Shown here: positions 24,472-32,354 of the stretch, one piece after another | Layout: the number at the start of each line of letters is the position of its first letter | How positions within the stretch are numbered: position 1 is the first letter of the stretch | Assembly: GCA_002473165.1 (NCBI GenBank) | Contig: DKSD01000006.1 | Coordinates: forward strand, 1 to 42,688 | Length of the DNA stretch: 42,688 nt | From: Succinatimonas sp. UBA7265 | GTDB taxonomy: Bacteria > Pseudomonadota > Gammaproteobacteria > Enterobacterales > Succinivibrionaceae | Reading direction: 5' to 3' | The notes under the pieces: generated by a model | The model's input: only the letters and a program-made list of their open reading frames with translations | Told to the model about the DNA's origin: nothing | Database searches by the model: none | Position numbers and translations under genes: made by a program

Positions 24472-25893
24472 ATGAAAATCATCGGCAGAAAAAGAGAGCA
24501 AAAGATCCTTGAAGGCTGTCTCCGTTCAGGCAGGCCGGAATTTATTGCAGTTTACGGCAGGCGAAGAGTCGGTAAGACTTATCTTGTCAGGGAATACTTC
24601 AATAATAACTTCGCCTTTTATACATCCGGTGCATCTGATCTGAACATGAAGGGACAGTTGCGACTGTTTTACGAGAGCCTGCTCAAATACGGATGGAAAG
24701 AAAAGAAAATACCAAAAGACTGGTTTGAAGCTTTCAGAATGCTGCAAAAGCTGCTGGAATCTTCTGTAGCACATCGCGATCCGGCAACCGGCCGGCTTGT
24801 GGTTTTCCTCGATGAACTGCCGTGGATGGACACCCGCCGTTCAAATTTCAAAAGCGCTTTGGATTTTTTCTGGAATACTTGGGGATCGGCACGTGAAGAT
24901 CTCGCGCTCATCGTCTGCGGATCAGCAACATCCTGGATCATTGACAACCTTTTGGAAAGCACCGGCGGGCTTTACAAGCGGGTCACGAGGCAGATCCGCC
25001 TGAACCCGTTTACACTTTACGAATGCGAGCAACTGTTTGCGACCAACGAGATCGCGCTGACGCGGCAGCAGATCATCCAAAGTTACATGGTCTTTGGTGG
25101 CATACCTTATTATCTTAATTACTTCGATCGACGGCTGAGTCTTGCCCAAAACATTGATGTCATCTGTTTTCAGGATAACGGACCGCTCAAGTATGAATTC
25201 AGCAATCTCTATGCTTCGCTTTTTCGAAATTCAAAAAAACATATGAGCATCATTAAAAAACTGGCCTCTCTGAACCGAGGTTTGACGCGCACTGAACTTA
25301 CGTGTCAACAGGACATCAGTGATGGCGAAGGGTTGACAGATGCATTAAGTGAACTTGAACAATGCGGATTTATACGCAAATACCATGATGTGACAAAAAA
25401 CAACACCGCATGGCGGTATCAGGTCATTGACCCGTTTACCTTGTTTTACCTTCGTTTTCTCGAACCGGGGAAAATCCTCTCTTGGATTGCACATGTTGGG
25501 ACCCCTGCCTTTTATTCCTGGTGCGGGCATGCCTTTGAACTCGTCTGCCTGATACACATTCCACAACTGAAAGAGGCTTTAGGGATCTCTGGTGTAGAAA
25601 CTGAAGAATACAGCTGGTGCAATAACAAAAGCCAAGGAGCCCAGATTGATCTCGTGATCGATCGCAAAGACGGTGTTGCCAATCTCTGCGAAATGAAATT
25701 CTCCGCTCAACCGTATCAGATTGATGCGGCATATGAAAAACAGCTTTTGGCAAAAATTGAAGCATTCAGAACCCAGACAGGTTCAAAAAAGGCTTTACAC
25801 CTGACCTTGGTATCAGCAAGCGGGCTTATCCGCAATGCACGCGCCAACTGCGTGATCTCGGAGATCGACGGCGACGATCTGTTTGCACCGTGA
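24472..25893 (+). CDS. AAA-family ATPase with C-terminal DUF234-type (PD-(D/E)XK-like) domain
   Basis: 473 residues. The N-terminal P-loop NTPase (ATPase_2 type) has Walker A GRRRVGKT (29-36) and Walker B VVFLDELPWMD (Asp114, Glu115), plus a CGSATSW sensor-like stretch. A winged-helix-like linker is followed by a C-terminal DUF234-type domain with QIDLVIDR...LCEMKFS (Asp393, Glu407, Lys409), a plausible PD-(D/E)XK nuclease core. ATG at 24472 has AAAGGA 8 nt upstream; an ATG 9 nt earlier overlaps that site. Codon use is AT-richer than the flanking operons, pointing to horizontal transfer. Such proteins are common in bacterial and archaeal genomes, and their function is poorly known. Confidence 0.85.
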   Translation: MKIIGRKREQKILEGCLRSGRPEFIAVYGRRRVGKTYLVREYFNNNFAFYTSGASDLNMKGQLRLFYESLLKYGWKEKKIPKDWFEAFRMLQKLLESSVAHRDPATGRLVVFLDELPWMDTRRSNFKSALDFFWNTWGSAREDLALIVCGSATSWIIDNLLESTGGLYKRVTRQIRLNPFTLYECEQLFATNEIALTRQQIIQSYMVFGGIPYYLNYFDRRLSLAQNIDVICFQDNGPLKYEFSNLYASLFRNSKKHMSIIKKLASLNRGLTRTELTCQQDISDGEGLTDALSELEQCGFIRKYHDVTKNNTAWRYQVIDPFTLFYLRFLEPGKILSWIAHVGTPAFYSWCGHAFELVCLIHIPQLKEALGISGVETEEYSWCNNKSQGAQIDLVIDRKDGVANLCEMKFSAQPYQIDAAYEKQLLAKIEAFRTQTGSKKALHLTLVSASGLIRNARANCVISEIDGDDLFAP

Positions 25894-26098
25894 GCACAGT
25901 AACTTCAAAACGTCACCAAACGGTAAAACGGTATAAACGAAGATCAAAGTTGTTTGCGCTCTGGAGAAACGAGGGCTGCGATTCCAGCTCTCAAGGGATC
26001 GATCGCGCTAACCTGCCATAAAGAAACCAAATCCTTGCGAGATTGTAACGATCGCGGCGATCGCCTCGAAGATCGCACCTCTCATCTGCAAGCGCAGA
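25894..26098. other. Noncoding stretch rich in GATCGC
   Basis: No gene and no plus-strand terminator are visible after the ATPase. The stretch contains repeated GATCGC/GCGATC words (near 25995, 26049, 26058 and 26070, with two more in the next terminator) and the hairpin CGATCG-cgg-CGATCG near 26049-26063. Confidence 0.5.
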
Positions 26099-26168
26099 CA
26101 AAAAAAGCGATCCGGCTTACAGGTGCCAGATCGCTTAAAAGCTTCACAAGGCCGCAGGACGCGGCCTT
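26099..26168 (-). terminator. Terminator of the autotransporter gene
   Basis: On the minus strand a first stem (aaggccgc / gcggcctt, 26148-26168) lies next to the stop codon. It is followed by a second stem (aagcgatc / gatcgctt, 26105-26136, long loop) that runs into six T residues. Confidence 0.75.
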
Positions 26169-26174
26169 AACAGA

Positions 26175-29100
26175 TCAGAACTCATAGCGCGCGTTCAGAC
26201 TGACGCGGCTGTTGTTGGAGTTCGAGGAGCCCAGGTACTCGCAGGCAAGGCCTAAGCCGAAGCTCTGACCGTACTGCGCGTCAAGGCCCACTCTGGCGCC
26301 AAAGGACACAGTGTCGGTGACATCGGAGTCAGCTGAACCCACAGGGCCGCCGAAGTCAAAGGCCGAGGAGACGTCTTTGTCCCCTGCGGCAAAGATGACG
26401 CGGACATCGCCTGCGGGGCTTACCGTCCAGTCGCCTGCCTTAACCTCGGAGCTTACGGCGACACCCAGAGGGAACGTCACCTGGTTTGCGTCAAAGCTGT
26501 GAGCCTTGAGGCGCTCGTCATTGAACTTCACGTTTGAGGAGTCAACCTCATACCTTGAGTAACGCACCCCGGCGTGAGGAGCCACAATGGCATCTCCAAG
26601 GGAGAATGCGTACTTGGCCTGAACGCCCAGAGTCCACGCGTCCGTGTCGGCATCGCCTGAGAGTTTCCCGACGCTGGTGTACTGGCCGGCGTCGCCGTTT
26701 ACTCTCGTAAAGCCCGCGTCCGCCATCAGGGTGAAGGCGTCATAGTTCAGGGAGCCGTAAATGCTCGCGCCAAAGAAGTCATAATCGTTCTTCGTGTAAG
26801 CGTAATGGCCCTCCGAATGGGAGTCGCCGCTGCCTGCGGACAGCGCCGCGCCGGCAACGAAGTGCTCGGCGAACTTCACGTCAGAGCCCAGCACGATGCC
26901 CCTGAGATTTGATGACACCCCCAGGCCGCCGCTCTTTCCTGCGTCAAAGCCGTCGGAGTCATGGTGCATGTACACAGGCTGCACCCAGATGCCGGCCGAA
27001 GTGCCGTCAATCTGCCCCTGGCGGGTCAGAGACGCCGTGCCAAAGCCCAGGCGCTCCTCCACGCTGTCATAGGAGGCGCGCTGCGCCATCTGGGCGTTCT
27101 GCACCGCGCCTGAGAGCACCAGGAAGCGGGCGGCGGAGTTCATCACCGTGGCGCAGTCGGAGGCGCCTATGGACTGAGACAGGAAGGTGCCTTTCTTTAC
27201 CTTGTTGCCAGACTTGATCCAGGCATTAACCGGATTCCGAATGGAATCATCAACATTCTCATCCTGAATGCCGTTGAAAGAAGCAATCAAGCTGCCTGGA
27301 TTGTCCGGATCCAGGGTCAGGGTGAAGGCGCCGCTTAACATCGTATAAGTGCCGCCCAGGCTGTCGGTGTTGTCCTTGACCGTGCCGTTCTCCGAGGCGA
27401 AGACCTCAAGGCTCTCACCGTCTGAAACATCGGCGTCGGTGATCTCGATGGTGCCTGCGTTGTTCACGGTGCCGTCGTTTTCAAAGGTCACGGCGGCGCC
27501 TGAGGACAGGGCGTTTTTGGAGATGGTCAGTTTGGAGTTCTTGGCAACCGTCACGGTGTCGGCAGTGCCCGAAGCGCTTGAGGCAGAGGTGAGCGAGCCG
27601 TCGACGGTGATGCCGTAGCCTGACTTAATGGTTATAGCCTTGTCGATAAAGCCCAGAGCGGTCACGCCGTTTTCATTCAGCTCATCCTTATCGGATTCGT
27701 CTTTGAAGAGCTCCGTGCCGCCATCGGTGTCGCCGATGTAGAACGCCGAGTTCTGGCCCGCAATCAGGAAGCCGTTTAAGGTGTCCTCGTCAGTGCCCGA
27801 AGTAAGGCTGCCGGTAAGCTTCGAGGCGCCCTCGGTCCAGAGAGGATCCATGAACAGCGTGCTGCCTGACAGATCCGCGCTCTTGACGGACAGCGTGGTG
27901 CCGCCCAGCAGGGAGGTCGTGCCGGAGAGTTTCAGGCTCTCGGCGGTAACCGTGCCGCCGCCGGTCACGGTGCCGGCCGCGGTCAGATCTTTGACCGCGC
28001 CGCTGCCGGTAACAGACAGGGTGGATTTGTCTGAAAGCTCCAGGGAGCCTGTATTGCCGTCTTTGTCGGTGACGAGCGCGCCGCCGTCAGCCGCGGCAAT
28101 GGACAGCTTCATGTCGCCGGTCTTGAGGGTGTCGCCGGAGGTCAGCTTAACCTCGGCAAGCTTAACCTCTTCGGAGGCGGAAACGCCGGCTGCGGTGAGC
28201 TGGGCTGCCAGATCCGAAGACGAAGTGTCAGCGTTCAGGGTCGGCAGCAGGCTGCGGTCTGTGGTGTTGTTGGCAAGGCCCGCATCGCTGGTCTCCTTAA
28301 TGGTCTGAGCAAGCTGGGCAACCGTGGCGTCACCGCTCTGATCGAGCTCGACCTTAAGTTTGGCGCCGTCAGTAAGACCCAGCAGCGTCTTAATGCTCTT
28401 GGCGGCATCAACTTTCACCGCGCCCATGTTCAGGAGGCTGATGTACGAATTGCCGTCAACATTGATGGAGCCTGAGGCGATGTAGTCGTTTAACGCATTG
28501 TGATCGTTATTGAGCAGCACACGGTAGTCGGCTTCGATGCCGGCGCCGTTGGTGACGTTAACCACGCCGTTGGCTCCGACTCTTTCTTTGTATTCTTCCT
28601 TGCCCCACTCTAATGATTCGGTGATCGGCTTGTAATTATTATTGCCTTCATCATAGAACTTGCCCGAGGCGGTGATGAGTTTGGAGCCTGCGTCGAACTT
28701 GGCCACGCTGTTTGCTCCGTCAAGATTCAGGACGCCGCCGTTCTCCACGGTCACTACACCGGATCCGGCGTTAATGCCGCCGTTGAGCGTCGCCTTGCCG
28801 CCGGTTGAAGCTTTGAGCTTTCCGTCGTAGTCATCGTAATCCAAATAAACTTCGCCGACATTAAACGAGGCGTTGGCCCCGGTAAGGTTCACTGCGCCTT
28901 CGACGGTCAGATCGCCACCATTGGCCGTAGACGTGTTGACGCTTTCAATATTGAGAGCGCCTTTGATCGTGCCCTGCTGGTAGAAATTGATGTCCGCACC
29001 GCCTTTGACATTCACATTGCCGGTAACGGTAAAGCCATAATCGTCAAAGCTTACTTCTGAATTCTGACCGGAGACATTGATGGTGCCGAAAGTCGCAACA

Positions 29101-29426
29101 CTGCGAGTCTCAAAATCAGTGCCATCGCCTGTGACATTAAGGGTGCCGATATTTACCTCAGCGTCTTTGCCGCTGTAGAAAGACTCGCCGCCTGAAACAT
29201 TCAGGACGTCGACATTGCTAAGATCCGAAGTGATCCGGTATCTGACTTCGTCATCAATAGTCTGCTTCTCAACATTGGCGCTCGGCGTCACATCCAAAGC
29301 CTGAGCCGCGCCCGAGAAAGCGCCGGCAACGGTGAGCGCCCCGGCAAGGGCGGCAAACCTGGCGTGTTTTAAAATTCCTCGATAAGCGGAAATGAGGAAC
29401 CCGATGGCTCCCTCGGTCTGTTTCAT
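26175..29426 (-). CDS. Autotransporter (type Va secretion) with beta-helix passenger
   Basis: This is a surface protein that exports its own passenger through a C-terminal outer-membrane barrel. 1083 residues. An unusually long signal region (about 1-43; basic N-part, then FAALAGALTVAGAFSGAAQA) leads into a repetitive passenger (to about residue 800) rich in Gly, Asn, Thr and Ser with short recurring strands (LNVTGDGT, INVSGQNS, VNVKGGAD), typical of a right-handed beta-helix. The barrel (about 810-1083) starts near GIWVQPVYMHH and ends in the terminal Phe of NARYEF. No protease motif is evident, so it is probably an adhesin-like protein. ATG at 29426 has AGGAGAGA upstream. Expression may be phase variable (promoter spacer). 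Confidence 0.93.
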   Translation of the reverse strand: MKQTEGAIGFLISAYRGILKHARFAALAGALTVAGAFSGAAQALDVTPSANVEKQTIDDEVRYRITSDLSNVDVLNVSGGESFYSGKDAEVNIGTLNVTGDGTDFETRSVATFGTINVSGQNSEVSFDDYGFTVTGNVNVKGGADINFYQQGTIKGALNIESVNTSTANGGDLTVEGAVNLTGANASFNVGEVYLDYDDYDGKLKASTGGKATLNGGINAGSGVVTVENGGVLNLDGANSVAKFDAGSKLITASGKFYDEGNNNYKPITESLEWGKEEYKERVGANGVVNVTNGAGIEADYRVLLNNDHNALNDYIASGSINVDGNSYISLLNMGAVKVDAAKSIKTLLGLTDGAKLKVELDQSGDATVAQLAQTIKETSDAGLANNTTDRSLLPTLNADTSSSDLAAQLTAAGVSASEEVKLAEVKLTSGDTLKTGDMKLSIAAADGGALVTDKDGNTGSLELSDKSTLSVTGSGAVKDLTAAGTVTGGGTVTAESLKLSGTTSLLGGTTLSVKSADLSGSTLFMDPLWTEGASKLTGSLTSGTDEDTLNGFLIAGQNSAFYIGDTDGGTELFKDESDKDELNENGVTALGFIDKAITIKSGYGITVDGSLTSASSASGTADTVTVAKNSKLTISKNALSSGAAVTFENDGTVNNAGTIEITDADVSDGESLEVFASENGTVKDNTDSLGGTYTMLSGAFTLTLDPDNPGSLIASFNGIQDENVDDSIRNPVNAWIKSGNKVKKGTFLSQSIGASDCATVMNSAARFLVLSGAVQNAQMAQRASYDSVEERLGFGTASLTRQGQIDGTSAGIWVQPVYMHHDSDGFDAGKSGGLGVSSNLRGIVLGSDVKFAEHFVAGAALSAGSGDSHSEGHYAYTKNDYDFFGASIYGSLNYDAFTLMADAGFTRVNGDAGQYTSVGKLSGDADTDAWTLGVQAKYAFSLGDAIVAPHAGVRYSRYEVDSSNVKFNDERLKAHSFDANQVTFPLGVAVSSEVKAGDWTVSPAGDVRVIFAAGDKDVSSAFDFGGPVGSADSDVTDTVSFGARVGLDAQYGQSFGLGLACEYLGSSNSNNSRVSLNARYEF

Positions 29427-29525
29427 GAGATCTCTCCTAAAACTGTCCCTTAACAAAGTTCGTAGTTTCCAGAAAATAAAACGCAGCGTGCAGCTAGCGT
29501 TTTCTTTTTAGTCTGGAACGCTGAC

Positions 29526-29553
29526 AGATTAGAAAAAAAAAAAGACGCGTCAA
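29526..29553 (-). promoter_or_regulatory. Candidate phase-variable promoter of the autotransporter
   Basis: Read on the minus strand: TTGACG (-35), a 16-nt spacer made of CGTC, eleven T residues and C, then TAATCT (-10). The predicted start near 29519 gives a leader of about 90 nt. The homopolymer lies between -35 and -10, where a one-base change would alter promoter spacing. Confidence 0.55.
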
Positions 29554-29858
29554 GATCATCAGACATACTTGACTGCAAGATCACAGTTTTTGAAGGGCAA
29601 AAGGAGAGATTTTTGAGAAAACTTTTTGAAAAAGCAAAAAAAAAAAAAAAACGAATAATTTTAGGACAGCTGCCGCCTTTGAATTTTCCGCATGTTGTAA
29701 GATATTTTTCCCGGAATCGGATTTTGCCAGTGGGTCGCTCCGCTTCAGATCAGGTTTTCCGGCTTCACCACACGCCTGAAGTTTTTAAGAACAGGGTTCA
29801 CCGCGCTTTGAGGAGAGAATTTAGGAACGCCGGATGCGGCAGCGCAGCCATTTGCCGC
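29554..29858. other. Intergenic region between secreted protein and autotransporter genes
   Basis: Noncoding as far as I can tell. It includes a run of 16 A residues at 29636-29651 and a GC hairpin (gcggca / tgccgc) near 29836-29859, just past the stop of the secreted-protein gene on the minus strand, without a T run. Confidence 0.5.
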
Positions 29859-30914
29859 TTAATTGGCGCTCTGCGGCACACCGTCCTGCCCCACTGTGGT
29901 GTTGTTAGGCGTGCCCTGCCCGGCGCCTGTCTGAGAAGGCGCTGTCTCTTGCGCGGCTTGAGCCTGATCCGCCGTGCCCTGTGAGTTTCCGCCTGCCGCG
30001 CTGCTCACCGGTTTTCCGTCAGGACCGATCTGCAGCGGGCCTGAAGCCGTGCCCAGCGCCGCGTCAGGATCGGTCTTGCCGTCCTGCACCACCGGCTTGC
30101 CGTCAGGGCCGATGCTCGCAGGCCCGCCGCCCGGCTCAAAGTACTGCACCTCGGGTTTCTCAGGCTGCTTGGGCTCCTCTTTGGGGGCAGGCTCCTCAGG
30201 CTTGTTCAGACCGTCGTTGGGAGCCTGAGGCTTGAGCGTCCAGTTATGCTTGGGCGCGTAACCGCCGGGCTCTTTGGTGACGTAATCAGGCAGGAACTTC
30301 GTCCTCACGCCCGCGCCCTGGTTTAAGCGCGCGCAGTCCTCCACGACTTTGTCGGAGAATTCCATAAAGCCAGTGAGCGGCACCTCAAAGACGCGCGGCG
30401 GGTTTTTCTCGCCCTCAAGCAGCGCCATGGAAAGCCTGCCGCCTTCGCGCAGCTGCAAAAAGATGTCGGAGATCGCCTTGTCCTGCGACTGCGTCAGCGG
30501 CGCGAACACTAGGCGCGCCGGCGGCAGGTACTCGCCGCGCAGCGAGTACTCCTTGCCGCCGTCCACTAAAAAGCGCACGAAGGCGTAGCCGTTGAACTGA
30601 TCGGAAATGCGCACGTCCAGCGGCTGGACATCGAGCTCAAAGGCCGGGGTCTTGGACTGAAAGACGCAGCCCACTTTAAAAGAGAAGGTGTTCACCAGTC
30701 CCTTGCGCAGCATATAGCGCGCCTGGGTGTTAGAGATGATCTGATCGGCCCTCACCATGCGCGCGGGAGAGCCTTTGGAGAAGGCGTAGTCCGCGTCCTC
30801 GGAGATCCGCCACATGCCGGCAGGAGCGATGCTCCAGCCGGAAACCTCGGCGGCGATAGCGCTGTGCGCGCAAAGCGCCGCCGCGATGACAAGGGCTGCG
30901 GCGGATTTTTTCAT
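29859..30914 (-). CDS. Secreted protein of unknown function with a Pro/Glu- and Gly-rich tail
   Basis: 351 residues. Signal peptide about 1-22 (KKSAAALVIAAALCAHSAIAAEV). The folded part (about 23-225) contains GMWRISEDADYAFSKGSPAR and CVFQSKTPAFELDVQPLDVRISDQFNGYAFVRFLVDGG; it resembles no family I can name with confidence. It is followed by a proline/glutamate-rich linker (EEPAPKEEPKQPEKPE). The tail repeats the unit GPxxIGPDGKPV twice, then becomes Gln-, Ala- and Gly-rich and looks disordered. ATG at 30914 is preferred because GAAG is 8 nt upstream; another ATG lies 6 nt earlier. Monocistronic, minus strand. Confidence 0.75.
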   Translation of the reverse strand: MKKSAAALVIAAALCAHSAIAAEVSGWSIAPAGMWRISEDADYAFSKGSPARMVRADQIISNTQARYMLRKGLVNTFSFKVGCVFQSKTPAFELDVQPLDVRISDQFNGYAFVRFLVDGGKEYSLRGEYLPPARLVFAPLTQSQDKAISDIFLQLREGGRLSMALLEGEKNPPRVFEVPLTGFMEFSDKVVEDCARLNQGAGVRTKFLPDYVTKEPGGYAPKHNWTLKPQAPNDGLNKPEEPAPKEEPKQPEKPEVQYFEPGGGPASIGPDGKPVVQDGKTDPDAALGTASGPLQIGPDGKPVSSAAGGNSQGTADQAQAAQETAPSQTGAGQGTPNNTTVGQDGVPQSAN

Positions 30915-30978
30915 GATCATGACTTCATTCTAATGCACCGGCGGCAGCGAAAAAAACCGGTGCGCTCAGAAAAAGCTT

Positions 30979-31018
30979 AAAAAAACGCCCTCCCCCAGGT
31001 TTGCCTGGCAGGAGGGCG
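30979..31018 (-). terminator. Terminator of serA
   Basis: A long stem (cgccctcccccagg with cctggcaggagggcg, one bulge, loop tttg) followed on the minus strand by seven T residues, 16 nt after the serA stop. Confidence 0.9.
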
Positions 31019-31034
31019 GGGTTTTAGACGATGC

Positions 31035-32270
31035 TTAATAGAGCACACGGCATTTCACCGTGCCCGGCACCGCTTTTAACAGCGGCATCACCTCGCTGAG
31101 ATCGTGAGTGTGCGCGTCCATGACGACGTAGCCGATGTCGGGGTTCGTCTCGAGGTACTGCGAGGCGACGTTGATATTGAACTTGGCGTAGATCTCGTTG
31201 ATCGCGCGCATCACGCCCGGCACGTTCTTGTGGATGTGGAGGATGCGGGAGACGTCCTCGCGCAGCGCCGGCAACGAGACTTCAGGGAAGTTCACCGAGG
31301 TCAGCGTCGTGCCGTTGTCGGAATAGAGCGCCAGCTTCTCGGCCACTTCGGTGCCGATGTTGCGCTGCGCCTCCTCCGTGCCCGCGCCGATGTGCGGGGT
31401 GAGGATGACGTTGTCAAATTCGCGCAGTTCGGAGACGAACTCATCGCCCTTGCCCTTAGGCTCTTTGGGATAGACGTCGCAGGCGGCGCCGGCGACCTTG
31501 CCGGATTTTAAGGCAGCGCACAGCGCGGGAATGTCGACGACAGTGCCGCGGGAGGCGTTTAAGAAGCGCACGCCGTCTTTCATCTTCGAGAAAGCGCCGG
31601 CGTTGATCATGTTCTTCGTCTGAGGCGTCTCAGGCACGTGCATGGTGATGATGTCAGCCTGGGAGAAAAGCTCGTCTATGGTGTCGACCTGTCTGGCGTT
31701 GCCCAAAGCAAGTTTGCGCTCGATGTCATAGAAGATCACCTTCAGGCCCAGGGATTCGGCGATGATGCCGACCTGGGTGCCGATGTGGCCGTAGCCTACG
31801 ATGCCCAGGGTGCGGCCGCGGGCCTCATGGTTGCCGCCTGCGGTCTTATCCCAGCCGCCGCGGTGCAGCAGCGCGTTGCGGCGCGGGATGTCGCGCAGCA
31901 GCATTAAATACTCGCCGGTGACGAGTTCGGCCACCGAGCGGGTGTTCGAGTACGGGGCGTTGAACACCGGGATGCCCATTTGGGCGGCAGCGGGGAGATC
32001 GACCTGGTTCGTGCCGATGCAGAAGCAGCCCACGCCGATGAGCTTTTTGGCGTGCTCAAAGACCTCGCGGGTCAGGTGGGTGCGCGAGCGGATGCCGATG
32101 AAGTGGACGTTCTCTATGGCATCGAGCAGTTCCTGGCCCTCGAGGGCCTTCTTGAGCAGGGTGACGGAGGTATAGCCGGAGCGGTTTAAAGCGGTGACAG
32201 CGCTCGGATCGATGCCTTCAAGCAGCAGGATCTTGATCTTGCTTTTTTCAAGGGATAATGAAGGATGCAT
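31035..32270 (-). CDS. serA: D-3-phosphoglycerate dehydrogenase
   Basis: SerA oxidises 3-phosphoglycerate to 3-phosphohydroxypyruvate, the first step of serine synthesis. 411 residues, the length of the enteric enzyme. N-terminal substrate and Rossmann domains have GIVGYGHIGTQVG (NAD loop), NASRGTVVDIPAL and TPHIGAGTEEAQ (catalytic His near 293). The C-terminal ACT domain (from about residue 338) ends in CRVLY and normally binds serine for feedback inhibition. GAGGT precedes the ATG. Serine also feeds the TrpB reaction. The DAHP synthase terminator sits just upstream, so serA should have its own promoter, which I could not define. Confidence 0.97.
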   Translation of the reverse strand: MHPSLSLEKSKIKILLLEGIDPSAVTALNRSGYTSVTLLKKALEGQELLDAIENVHFIGIRSRTHLTREVFEHAKKLIGVGCFCIGTNQVDLPAAAQMGIPVFNAPYSNTRSVAELVTGEYLMLLRDIPRRNALLHRGGWDKTAGGNHEARGRTLGIVGYGHIGTQVGIIAESLGLKVIFYDIERKLALGNARQVDTIDELFSQADIITMHVPETPQTKNMINAGAFSKMKDGVRFLNASRGTVVDIPALCAALKSGKVAGAACDVYPKEPKGKGDEFVSELREFDNVILTPHIGAGTEEAQRNIGTEVAEKLALYSDNGTTLTSVNFPEVSLPALREDVSRILHIHKNVPGVMRAINEIYAKFNINVASQYLETNPDIGYVVMDAHTHDLSEVMPLLKAVPGTVKCRVLY

Positions 32271-32322
32271 TTTTACCTCTGTAAAAATAAAGAGTTGTTT
32301 AAGTAAATCCGGATTTTTCTGG

Positions 32323-32347
32323 AAAAAAAGCCCGGCAAAAGCCGGGC
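32323..32347 (-). terminator. Terminator of the DAHP synthase gene
   Basis: A 7-bp perfect stem (gcccggc / gccgggc, loop of four) followed on the minus strand by seven T residues. Confidence 0.9.
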
Positions 32348-32354
32348 GCTTCTT

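Noticed and set aside
26148..26168. Hairpin near the autotransporter stop as a separate regulatory element
   Set aside because: It has no T run of its own. It is best read as part of a two-stem terminator region.
27781..28308. Plus-strand open frame rich in Ser, Val and Pro opposite the autotransporter passenger
   Set aside because: It mirrors the repetitive passenger codons and has no ribosome site or family.
29613..29984. Open frame starting at TTG behind AAGGAGAG, with a poly-Lys stretch encoded by the A16 run
   Set aside because: It has a non-ATG start, no family resemblance and overlaps the end of the secreted-protein gene antisense. The composition after the Lys run is not protein-like.
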